DNA from: Omnitrophica WOR_2 bacterium RIFCSPHIGHO2_02_FULL_52_10
Lineage (GTDB): Bacteria; Omnitrophota; Gorgyraeia; Zapsychrales; Zapsychraceae
Length of the DNA stretch: 9,394 bases
Reading direction: 5' to 3'
Assembly (NCBI GenBank): GCA_001805655.1
Contig: MHGR01000076.1
Span: 1-9,394 of the forward strand
Numbering within the stretch: position 1 is the stretch's first letter; the number at the start of each line of letters is the position of its first letter. Shown here piece after piece: positions 1 through 5,891 of this stretch. A model generated the notes under the pieces. It did not search any database. It saw only the letters and a list, made by a program, of their open reading frames with translations, and was not told the origin of the DNA. Both the position numbers and the translations under genes were made by a program.

Positions 1-5
1 TCAAT

Positions 6-23
6 AGTATAAAATTTCATACT
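6..23. repeat. AT-rich 18-bp near-perfect palindrome
   Basis: AGTAT at 6-10 and ATACT at 19-23 flank AAATTT (12-17), with a single mismatched pair (11/18). The shape resembles an operator half-site pair. The surrounding 1-120 stretch holds no convincing gene and no recognisable tRNA. The adjacent CTAA/TTAG (22-33) is too short to call a terminator. Function is unknown, and chance is possible in such AT-rich sequence. Confidence 0.25.
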
Positions 24-120
24 AATTTTTTAGTTAGCGATTACAAGACGAGGGTATTTATATCAGACTTTCCCAGGCATGTAAAGCAGGATTTCAACCG
101 CTTAACGCCTATGAGGCCCG

Positions 121-402
121 CTATGAATTATTTTTCCCTGCAAAGGCCCTGCCGGCTGCGGTGACGGTCGATACCTGTGTTGCGGGATCATAGTCCACCA
201 GTTTCTCGCCGACCAGGGACTCCATCAGCTGGGAAAACCGCTGGTGCTGTATGAAATACGTGTTCAGGCTGTAATCGTGCATCGCCTCCAGGGAGAGCGA
301 GCCCCCCTTGTCGATCACGTGCTTAAGCACGCCCTGGCGCGCGCGCTCGAACAAGGCCCTGAATTTCGCTTCTTTTTCCGCTTCGTCCACATTTTCACTC
401 AT
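121..402 (-). CDS. Small winged-helix-like protein (93 aa), possible transcriptional regulator
   Basis: I do not recognise a named family. The predicted layout is an acidic, lysine-rich N-terminal helix (residues 1-22), then a pattern typical of winged helix-turn-helix folds. That pattern has helix 1 with VLKHVIDKGG, a loop with SLSLEAMHDYSL, a helix running through QRFSQLMESLVGEKLV, and a beta-wing with VDYDPATQVSTVTAAGRAF. The final 'gLv.yd...q...vT.aG..f' pattern is common in small wHTH regulators. The ATG at 402-400 is preceded by AGGAAG about 5 bases upstream, a good Shine-Dalgarno site. It lies 101 bases downstream of the TMTC-like gene on the same strand and has its own candidate extended -10, so it may be transcribed separately. 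DNA binding is inferred from the secondary-structure pattern only. Confidence 0.75.
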   Translation of the reverse strand: MSENVDEAEKEAKFRALFERARQGVLKHVIDKGGSLSLEAMHDYSLNTYFIQHQRFSQLMESLVGEKLVDYDPATQVSTVTAAGRAFAGKNNS

Positions 403-425
403 TGCTCTTCCTTTCCATAGATTGA

Positions 426-434
426 ATCATAACA
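426..434 (-). promoter_or_regulatory. Candidate extended -10 promoter for the 93-aa gene
   Basis: On the minus strand the sequence reads TGT followed by TATGAT, an extended -10 (TGn plus a 5/6 match to TATAAT). No good -35 is visible at 16-18 bases, as expected for some extended -10 promoters. Transcription would begin near 419, giving a short leader that contains the AGGAAG ribosome binding site of the gene starting at 402. Confidence 0.35.
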
Positions 435-503
435 CGTCTTTAGGCATCCCCCACACATCACGGACAAAATTATTACCTGAACTCACAAAGGTTGATGGGC
501 GCG

Positions 504-2390
504 CTACCTATATGGCTTGAGAATCCCAAGAAGCTGCTGGTCCACATACCCCATCGAGACGGCCCGGTCGCAATACAGAATCGCCTTGGCATAGTCGCCG
601 GACTGGGTATAAATAACGGCCAGGTCATGATAGACCGGCGCATAATTCGGCGCGATCTCGATGGCCTTCAAATACATTTCCTCCCCCTTGTCCGGAAACC
701 CGGACTGCATATAGACATACCCGAAATTATGGTAAATTTCCGGGTCGTCGGGATTGAGCTTCACGGCCGTTTTCAGAAGCTCAATGGCTTTGTCATGCTC
801 CCCCTGCTGGAGATAGATTTGCCCCAGCTTGTTGTACGTTTTTGAAAAATACGGGCTTAATTCCAGCGCTTTATTCAACAATTCAATCGCCCCCGCCACG
901 TTGTTGTCGACATCGGCGTAAATCGTGCTTAAGTTGTAATAAGGTCCGGCATGGGTCGGGTCCATTTCGATGGCCTTGAGATAACAGCGCTTGGCCTCTG
1001 CATAATTCCCGGCCTCCTTGTAGGCATTGCCCAGATTGTTGTAGGCCAGGATATTGTTGGGGTCCAGCGCGAGCGCCGACTTGAGCAGATCGATCAATTC
1101 CTTGTCCCTGCCCGCGTCATGATAGGCCTTGGCCAGGTTGTTATACAACCGCGAACTGGCCGGGGCGTGAAGCAGCATCTTTTTATAAAAACTGATATCA
1201 TTGTTCCAGTGGCGGTTCTGCAGAACAGTCAAGGCGGCATAAAAGCCCAGCATCCCGATGCCGGTTAATATCGCCACACCTCTTAATTTTTTACTCTCGT
1301 ACAAGTTGGCCAAAAAACGCGCCAAGAGCATGAAAAACCCGATCGACGGAATATACAGCCAGTGCTCGGCCATATAGGCGTTGATGGGAATAAATAAATT
1401 CGATGAAGGCAAAAGCGCTATGAAAAACCAGCCCGCCGCGAACAACAAAAAAGGGTCCCGCTTCCTTCTCACCCACACGTAAACCGCAATCAGGGCCGAA
1501 AGGAAGAGCCCGGCAAACGCCTTCGGTTCCCCGTAGGGGAATAACAGGCCGCCGTATTCCATATGCAGGCCAAAGGGCAAAAGCAAAATCCGGTAATAAT
1601 TTGTCAGGGCCACGAAGATGCCGGGCAGCCTCTCGGCAAGCGTGGGGGTCTCTCCCTCGGCAATCGCTGACGTCCCGATGACAAAAAACCGCCACAAGGC
1701 AAACAAAACCAGCGTGCCGATAAGGATAAAAAATGCTTTTTTGAAAATAGGTTTTCGGAAGGAGTAATGATAGAAAAGAATCAATACCGGCAGGATGAAA
1801 CTGATTTCCTTCGAAAGCAGCGCCATCATAAAACAAACCGTCATGCCGCCCAATACCCCAATGCCCGGCCTCGCCGCGGACCTTAAATACAGGACAAACG
1901 AAAAAAGCATGAAACAGGTTGCCAGGGAGTCCGCCCGTCCGGAGATGTATGCAACCGCTTCCGTATGGATAGGGTGCACGACGAATAAAAGCGCCGTTAA
2001 CAGCGACAAAATCCCGCGGCCGAAAAACCGCTGCAGGAGAGCAAAAACACCGACGGCCGTTAAAATATGCCAAACCGTGTTCGACAGGTGGTAGCCGACC
2101 ACGTTCAGGCGCCAGAAGGAATAATCCAGCAAATAGGTAAACGTCTGCACCGGCCTGTAAAAGGCTCCAGCCTCATTGGCGATCGATCCCAGGCGGCTGG
2201 TGAAAATCTTGCCCAATTGGGCCCAATCCTTAATATAAGGGTTAAATTCCACCAGCGTTTCGTCATCCCAGAGAAAATCTCCCTGAAGCGCGTTGGCATA
2301 GACCAAAAAACCGGCGCCAATGATCAAGACCATGGAGAGGATGAGAAATTTTAGGGTCGGTTTTAACGGCTCGGAGTTCAGTGAGGGCAT
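504..2390 (-). CDS. TMTC-like GT-C family membrane protein with C-terminal TPR repeats
   Basis: The protein has 628 residues. The N-terminal two-thirds (about 13-395) is a polytopic membrane region and the C-terminal third (about 413-617) contains roughly six 34-residue TPRs. Residues 39-43 (FLWDD) sit in the first extracytoplasmic loop after TM1, where GT-C enzymes carry their acidic catalytic motif. HPIHTEAVAYISGRADSLA (139-157) and LLPSSNLFIPINAYMAEHW (327-345) match signatures of the TMTC/DUF1736 family, whose animal members are protein O-mannosyltransferases. The TPRs have the usual spacing, with endings such as LDPNN, MDPTH, LNPDD and IAPNY. By family analogy it would transfer sugar from a lipid-linked donor on the outer face of the inner membrane, but acceptor and donor are unknown. 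Its ATG lies 10 bases after the stop of the HAMP-like gene, so the two are probably co-transcribed; no strong Shine-Dalgarno site is seen. Family assignment is firm; enzymatic activity is inferred. Confidence 0.88.
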   Translation of the reverse strand: MPSLNSEPLKPTLKFLILSMVLIIGAGFLVYANALQGDFLWDDETLVEFNPYIKDWAQLGKIFTSRLGSIANEAGAFYRPVQTFTYLLDYSFWRLNVVGYHLSNTVWHILTAVGVFALLQRFFGRGILSLLTALLFVVHPIHTEAVAYISGRADSLATCFMLFSFVLYLRSAARPGIGVLGGMTVCFMMALLSKEISFILPVLILFYHYSFRKPIFKKAFFILIGTLVLFALWRFFVIGTSAIAEGETPTLAERLPGIFVALTNYYRILLLPFGLHMEYGGLLFPYGEPKAFAGLFLSALIAVYVWVRRKRDPFLLFAAGWFFIALLPSSNLFIPINAYMAEHWLYIPSIGFFMLLARFLANLYESKKLRGVAILTGIGMLGFYAALTVLQNRHWNNDISFYKKMLLHAPASSRLYNNLAKAYHDAGRDKELIDLLKSALALDPNNILAYNNLGNAYKEAGNYAEAKRCYLKAIEMDPTHAGPYYNLSTIYADVDNNVAGAIELLNKALELSPYFSKTYNKLGQIYLQQGEHDKAIELLKTAVKLNPDDPEIYHNFGYVYMQSGFPDKGEEMYLKAIEIAPNYAPVYHDLAVIYTQSGDYAKAILYCDRAVSMGYVDQQLLGILKPYR

Positions 2391-2400
2391 GATGCGCTTC

Positions 2401-2847
2401 TTATGAAATTCTCTGGATCAGGGCATTGATGCGCTTGAGCAGTTCGGCAAAAACGCTGTCCGTCTTACGAACCTGCAATACATTTTTGCGGCGTCCTGCC
2501 AAAACCTCGTCGATTTCCCGGATAATGCGCTCATGACAGCCCAGATAGCGGTTGGTCAGCCGGCAGGCCCATAAAATCACGGCAATCATCAGGACCGCCG
2601 CCGCCGACAACAGCGCGGGAATCACGCTTTTAAACCGTTCAAGCGCGGGGATCAAGAGATAGTCATCGATAAAAAAATAGACCAGGCTCAACCAGGATAC
2701 GGCGCAGCCGATCATAAAAGCGGCCATTACCGGAATAAAATAAACTTTCTGGAATGGATGAACGCGAAATAACGTTGTCCTCTTGGTGGGCGTGGACAAG
2801 GCAGCATTCCTTTTCCCGGTTAAAACGGACGTTGGTCCATGGCGCAT
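2401..2847 (-). CDS. Two-TM membrane protein with a HAMP-like C-terminal module and no output domain
   Basis: From the ATG at 2847 the protein has 148 residues. A basic cytoplasmic start leads into FRVHPFQKVYFIPV, TM1 (about PVMAAFMIGCAVSWLSLVYF), a short loop (FIDDYLLIPALERFKS), and TM2 (about VIPALLSAAAVLMIAVILWA). A 50-residue tail follows, beginning RLTNRYLGCHERIIREIDEV and ending FAELLKRINALIQRIS. That tail has the two amphipathic helices and connector of a HAMP domain (compare 'ltnri.gp...l...l.ev..G......vr..De...L...iN.m...i'), but the usual Pro is Cys and the Asp-Glu pair is replaced by Asp-Ser. No kinase, cyclase or methyl-accepting domain follows. An in-frame TTG at 2868 would add 7 residues; neither start has a convincing Shine-Dalgarno site. 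It lies between the exported repeat protein (stop about 50 bases upstream) and the TMTC-like gene (10 bases downstream), suggesting one operon. Confidence 0.7.
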   Translation of the reverse strand: MRHGPTSVLTGKRNAALSTPTKRTTLFRVHPFQKVYFIPVMAAFMIGCAVSWLSLVYFFIDDYLLIPALERFKSVIPALLSAAAVLMIAVILWACRLTNRYLGCHERIIREIDEVLAGRRKNVLQVRKTDSVFAELLKRINALIQRIS

Positions 2848-2896
2848 TTCATTATGCACCACCGGCAAATGAACCGCAATATGATTCCTGATAATT

Positions 2897-3856
2897 TTAG
2901 ATATTAAAGAGGAAGTCTTCCGTCTTCATTTTTTCGTCCAGAACTTCGATCCAGTTCCGGGCGGCATCGGCCGGTTTCCAGAACCAGCCCCGCGGGTCCC
3001 AGCACTGCCCGAAAAAATACTCATTCCGGACTTTTTCGAATTCACGCAAGGCCGCGTCGGAGGTGCCTTTGATCATATAGGCCTGCCCTTTGATAAAATG
3101 CGCCGTGGCCACATCGTTGAGCGCCCAATAAGCGTTGACATCCTCCTCGGCAGCCTTCGGAAAATCCTTTAAGCTTTTTTGCATGTCCTGCGCTTTATCC
3201 TTGTACATCACGATGCACTTCTCGGTATACCCCAAGGCCAAGTCTATTTCATTTTTATCCAGCGCTTCCCAAGCCCTGGCGACCAGCGTCGCGGAGGCAT
3301 AATCGCCGTAATCAAAAAAGACCCCCTTTTTGATCATAGCAATATTCTCTTGCGCCACCTGGGCCGGCTTCCAGAACCAGCCCCGCGGGTCCCAGCATTG
3401 GCCGAATTTGTACTCATTGACAAGCTGTGTGTAAGACGCAACGGCCTCTTCGTACATTCCGGCGGTTTGATAAGCTTTCCCCCGGATAAATAATACCGTG
3501 GCCACGTCGTTCAGCGCCCAGTAACGCCGGATCTGGGCATTGTTCCCCCGCGCGAAACCCTGGAGCTGCTTTTGCATCGCCAGGGCCCTCTGCCCGTAAC
3601 GATCAATGCCCTTCTTGGTCAGCGCTTTGACGGCCTCAAGATCGTTGTTCTTCAGGGCCTCCCACGCCTTAGTGACCAGATATATCGAGGATTCATCCTC
3701 CAGCGCCGGTTCTGCGGCAACCGCAATTTGCCCATGAGCCCCCTGGCTGAAGATCCATGAAGCCAGCAAAATATTGAAAAACATCGTTTTCACTTCGTCA
3801 GACCTCTTTTTGGTTTGATCGATAAGGCGCCTGCGCTCAATTAGATTTTTTAGCAT
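2897..3856 (-). CDS. Predicted secreted protein with two 131-residue repeats carrying a CWDPRGWFWKP motif
   Basis: The protein has 319 residues and no function I can name. A basic N-terminus is followed by a hydrophobic stretch MFFNILLASWIFSQGAHG (25-42) and AVAAEP (45-50), consistent with a signal peptide cleaved near Ala48. The Met at residue 25 (codon at 3784) is an alternative start; neither start has a clear ribosome site. The mature part is two copies of one unit offset by exactly 131 residues without gaps. AWEAL is at 64 and 195, YWALNDVAT at 112 and 243, and FGQCWDPRGWFWKPA at 151-165 and 282-296. Between these the sequence is helical and TPR-like (for example GKAYQTAGMYEEAVASYTQLV), so each unit is probably a TPR-type helical pair capped by a Cys/Trp-rich hairpin. 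It heads the minus-strand operon with the HAMP-like and TMTC-like genes. A periplasmic or outer-membrane binding role is plausible but inferred. Confidence 0.82.
   Translation of the reverse strand: MLKNLIERRRLIDQTKKRSDEVKTMFFNILLASWIFSQGAHGQIAVAAEPALEDESSIYLVTKAWEALKNNDLEAVKALTKKGIDRYGQRALAMQKQLQGFARGNNAQIRRYWALNDVATVLFIRGKAYQTAGMYEEAVASYTQLVNEYKFGQCWDPRGWFWKPAQVAQENIAMIKKGVFFDYGDYASATLVARAWEALDKNEIDLALGYTEKCIVMYKDKAQDMQKSLKDFPKAAEEDVNAYWALNDVATAHFIKGQAYMIKGTSDAALREFEKVRNEYFFGQCWDPRGWFWKPADAARNWIEVLDEKMKTEDFLFNI
2976..3397. repeat. 29-bp direct repeat encoding the CWDPRGWFWKP motif
   Basis: Positions 2976-3004 and 3369-3397 are identical for 29 bases, at an offset of 393 bases (131 codons). 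The flanking parts of the two gene halves have diverged more at nucleotide level. The repeat is therefore part of the internal gene duplication, with its most conserved protein motif kept nearly unchanged even at synonymous positions. Confidence 0.9.
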
Positions 3857-3988
3857 AATTTTATTTAAAAATCAATTTATACTAATATTATTATCACTTT
3901 TTATTGAATTGTCTTGTCATCATCTAGAAACTGTGCTAGAAAATATACTGTTGACGACGTTAAATATTTTTATTGTATAAGCCCGCTT
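3857..3988. promoter_or_regulatory. AT-rich divergent promoter region between the repeat-protein operon and the histidine kinase
   Basis: This 132-base region separates divergent genes. A plus-strand candidate is TTGTCA (3914-3919), 17 bases, then TAGAAA (3937-3942) preceded by TGC, an extended -10 pattern; transcription would start near 3949, about 40 bases before the kinase ATG. A later TATAAG (3976-3981) would give a nearly leaderless mRNA. A minus-strand candidate is ATGACA (plus 3915-3920), 19 bases, then GATAAT (plus 3890-3895). If both are used, the two -35 elements overlap on opposite strands, which would make the operons compete or be co-regulated. All are visual matches only. Confidence 0.35.
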
Positions 3989-5497
3989 ATGCACCGAACA
4001 TCTTCCATAGCCCTTTTAACGCATCTGCTTTTACTGCTCACCGCTCCCCCCGCGGGCGCCGTGACCGCAGACAACATTACCGGTCTTTCCACTCATGTGG
4101 TCTTCGGCATCGCCAGCCTGGTCGGCGTGATTTTGGCGCTGATCCTGGTCCACGTGGCCAATGAAGGCCGCCAGGCCAAGCGCAAAATCATCGCCTCCCA
4201 CGCCAAGCCCGGCGAAATCGACCCCAATGAAATCCTCAACGAGTTACTAGATCTCTCCGGGTCAAAGTCTAAGCAAAAAAAGGCCGTCATGGCCATTTCC
4301 AGCCTCCTGGATGAGAAAGTCGATGAGAAAGTGACCATGGTCAAGCAGGAGCTGGCCGAAAAATACGGGAAGCTGGTGGACGAAAAGAGCAAACTCGCCG
4401 CCGAAGCGCAAAAAAAATTCAAAAAAACCCTCGCCGAAAAGAAAACGACCGAAGCGATCGTCCGCAGCGTTGCGGCCGGTGTAGTTGTCGTCAACAACAA
4501 GGGCGAGGTGCTGCTGATGAACCCCGCCGCCGAAAAGCTCTTAAATACCACCAAGGATCAAAAAATCGGCCACCCCCTGACCGAGGGCACGACCGACCAG
4601 CAGCTGATCTCCATGGCCAAATCGACATCGCTGGACGGGGAAACGGACATCGAAATCGACGGCAAGGAGGACACCAAGAAAATCCTGCGCTCCAGCAGCG
4701 CCGTCATCGAAGACGAGAACGGCCAGACCGTCGGCATGGTGACCATCCTCAACGATGTCACCAAGCAAAAAGAGCTGGATGACATGAAGAACCAGTTCCT
4801 TTCCAACGTCACCCATGAGCTGAGAAACCCCATCGGCGCCATCAAGCAGTCGATTGCGGTCATCTTAGAGCAAACCGCTGGGCCGCTGACCGAGCCGCAG
4901 CAAAAATTCCTCAATAACGCGCGGCGCAACCTCGAGCGGCTCAGCAAGCTCATCGATGACATCCTTGACCTGTCCAAGCTTGAGGCGAAAAAGATGGAGA
5001 TCCATCTGCAGCCGTCCAGGATGCCGGACATCGTGCATGAGGTTTGCGAAACCCTGGATACCTGGATCAAGAACAAGGAGCTCGCTCTGGCCAAGGACAT
5101 TCAGGCCGATCTGCCGGTCATCAACGTGGACCCGGACCGCATCATCCAGATCCTGATGAACATCATCAGCAACGCCATTAAATTCACTCCCAAGAACGGC
5201 ACGATCACTATCGGCGCCAAAATGTCCGATAAGAGGGATTTTATGGTCATGCGCGTCCAGGACACCGGGATCGGCATCCCGAAAAATGATTTGCCTCGGA
5301 TATTCGGAAAATTTCAGCAGGCCAAGAACCGCGCTGCCGGCGACAAAAGCGGGACAGGGTTGGGGCTGGCGATCGCCCATGAACTGGTCGCCCTGCACGG
5401 CGGTGAAATTAAAGTGGAAAGCGAAGAAGGCCAGGGAACAACCTTCACCTTTACCCTGCCCATGGCGAATAAGCCCACTGAAACTGCTGCGGAGTGA
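3989..5497 (+). CDS. Membrane-anchored PAS sensor histidine kinase
   Basis: From the ATG at 3989 the protein has 502 residues. An upstream TTG at 3914 would extend it by 25 residues, but that part is hydrophilic, lies in the presumed promoter and delays the hydrophobic start. A signal-peptide-like or TM1 segment (about 3-25, ending APPAGAV) is followed by only about 10 residues and then TM2 (about 36-57). There is thus almost no periplasmic sensor. A lysine/glutamate-rich coiled coil (about 85-152) leads to a PAS domain (about 153-263, with VVVVNNKGEVLLMNPAAEKLL). The kinase core follows: H box FLSNVTHELRNPIG with phosphoacceptor His276, N box IIQILMNIISNAIKF (Asn391/Asn395), G1 DTGIGIP (Asp425) and G2 GTGLGLAIAHELV (from Gly455). 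All catalytic motifs are intact. It should autophosphorylate in response to a cytoplasmic or membrane signal sensed by the PAS or coiled coil. The receiver protein encoded at 5914-6300 is the natural candidate partner. The signal is unknown. Confidence 0.93.
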   Translation: MHRTSSIALLTHLLLLLTAPPAGAVTADNITGLSTHVVFGIASLVGVILALILVHVANEGRQAKRKIIASHAKPGEIDPNEILNELLDLSGSKSKQKKAVMAISSLLDEKVDEKVTMVKQELAEKYGKLVDEKSKLAAEAQKKFKKTLAEKKTTEAIVRSVAAGVVVVNNKGEVLLMNPAAEKLLNTTKDQKIGHPLTEGTTDQQLISMAKSTSLDGETDIEIDGKEDTKKILRSSSAVIEDENGQTVGMVTILNDVTKQKELDDMKNQFLSNVTHELRNPIGAIKQSIAVILEQTAGPLTEPQQKFLNNARRNLERLSKLIDDILDLSKLEAKKMEIHLQPSRMPDIVHEVCETLDTWIKNKELALAKDIQADLPVINVDPDRIIQILMNIISNAIKFTPKNGTITIGAKMSDKRDFMVMRVQDTGIGIPKNDLPRIFGKFQQAKNRAAGDKSGTGLGLAIAHELVALHGGEIKVESEEGQGTTFTFTLPMANKPTETAAE

Positions 5498-5544
5498 ATT
5501 GTTTTTTTACAGCATAGGAGAAAGTATAAAAAGCGGATGCTGCT

Positions 5545-5586
5545 ACCCCAACTTTCCTTTATAAAATGTTTAGAGGAAGTTGGGGT
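5545..5586. repeat. Palindrome A (core in reverse orientation)
   Basis: ACCCCAACTT (5545-5554) pairs with AAGTTGGGGT (5577-5586), a perfect 10-bp stem. The interior holds TTTCCTTTATAAA and GTTTAGAGGAA, which extend the stem imperfectly (CCT/AGG). Read on the minus strand the interior matches the core of palindromes B and F. Confidence 0.88.
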
Positions 5587-5587
5587 T

Positions 5588-5628
5588 GTCCCAGCTTCAT
5601 CTAAAATCATTTAAAGGAAAGCTGGGAC
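5588..5628. repeat. Palindrome B (core in forward orientation)
   Basis: GTCCCAGCTT (5588-5597) pairs with AAGCTGGGAC (5619-5628), a perfect 10-bp stem. The interior reads CATCTAAAATCATTTAAAGGA. Its left arm also pairs with the right arm of palindrome A (AAGTTGGG against CCCAGCTT, 7 of 8 positions plus a G-U in RNA), so A and B can form alternative structures. Confidence 0.88.
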
Positions 5629-5629
5629 T

Positions 5630-5687
5630 AGAAAACTCCTTTCCTATGCAGCAAAGAAGATACGACGAACGCAGTGAGGAGTTTTCT
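5630..5687. repeat. Palindrome C (11-bp stem, long loop)
   Basis: AGAAAACTCCT (5630-5640) pairs with AGGAGTTTTCT (5677-5687). The loop is 36 bases. A second copy of the right arm occurs at 5840-5850, so the left arm could instead pair across the whole of D, E and F. Confidence 0.75.
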
Positions 5688-5706
5688 TGAGAGGAAATGA
5701 GGACAT

Positions 5707-5744
5707 GTACTTGCCTTTTCTGTAGCGCTTTTGAAGGCAAGTAC
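5707..5744. repeat. Palindrome D (11-bp perfect stem)
   Basis: GTACTTGCCTT (5707-5717) pairs with AAGGCAAGTAC (5734-5744), with a 16-base loop that contains the palindrome AGCGCT. It lacks the core shared by A, B, E and F. Its right arm continues into AGTACG (5740-5745), which pairs with CGTACT (5748-5753) at the start of palindrome E. Confidence 0.88.
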
Positions 5745-5747
5745 GAA

Positions 5748-5792
5748 CGTACTGGTTTTCCTTAAATTTAAGTTTAGAGGAAACCAGTTACG
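5748..5792. repeat. Palindrome E (core in reverse orientation)
   Basis: ACTGGTTT (5751-5758) pairs with AAACCAGT (5781-5788). With one bulged A, the stem extends outward to CGTA on the left and TACG on the right (5748-5792), and inward through CCT/AGG. The interior holds GTTTAGAGGAA, as in palindrome A. Confidence 0.85.
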
Positions 5793-5834
5793 TAACTAGC
5801 TTCATCTAAAAATTTATAAAGGAAAGCTAGTACG
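5791..5834. repeat. Palindrome F (core in forward orientation)
   Basis: ACTAGCTT (5795-5802) pairs with AAGCTAGT (5824-5831). With one bulged A the stem extends to CGTA and TACG at the outer ends (5791-5834), the same terminal bases and bulge as palindrome E. The interior matches palindrome B: AGCTTCATCTAAAA (5798-5811) and AAAGGAAAGCT (5818-5828). Its left end overlaps the right end of E within the perfect palindrome AGTTACGTAACT (5787-5798). Confidence 0.85.
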
Positions 5835-5849
5835 AAGTGAGGAGTTTTC

Positions 5850-5891
5850 TTGCCGTTTTCGTGTAGAATGATTCACGTTTTTTAACGGCAA
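5850..5891. repeat. Palindrome G just upstream of the response regulator
   Basis: TTGCCGTT (5850-5857) pairs with AACGGCAA (5884-5891). An inner CGTG (5860-5863) pairs with CACG (5874-5877), followed by TTTTTT, so a weak terminator is conceivable. The structure ends 22 bases before the ATG of the response regulator and could influence its expression. Confidence 0.65.

Larger units (their letters stand above)
5673..5852 (+). repeat. 17-bp direct repeat AGTGAGGAGTTTTCTTG
   Basis: Identical copies lie at 5673-5689 and 5836-5852, 163 bases apart. Each is preceded by a TACGA-rich stretch (TACGACGAACGC and TACGA). They look like a constant tail that follows a palindrome unit. Confidence 0.85.

Noticed and set aside
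1..120. tRNA or small RNA gene at the left edge
   Set aside because: Neither strand shows a T-loop GGTTCGAATCC-like sequence with matching acceptor ends, and no cloverleaf can be drawn. Nothing else can be supported beyond a short AT-rich palindrome.
1291..2073. 260-residue open frame on the same strand inside the TMTC-like gene, in another frame
   Set aside because: It lies wholly inside a gene with clear family motifs, and its product has no recognisable pattern. It is a by-product of codon bias.
3914..3988. TTG start adding 25 residues to the histidine kinase
   Set aside because: It would place hydrophilic residues ahead of a signal-like hydrophobic segment, lies in candidate promoter sequence and has no ribosome site. 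The ATG at 3989 is simpler.
4541..5398. Long antisense open frames across the histidine kinase
   Set aside because: They mirror the kinase frame, lack family motifs and ribosome sites, and conflict with the intact H, N, G1 and G2 boxes on the plus strand.
5545..5834. Integron attC sites
   Set aside because: attC sites conserve their outer core boxes and vary inside; here the inside is conserved and the outer arms vary. There is no integrase or cassette structure.
5545..5891. CRISPR array
   Set aside because: The repeated units are palindromes of varying arm sequence with irregular spacing and alternating orientation. There is no constant direct repeat with uniform unique spacers and no cas gene nearby.
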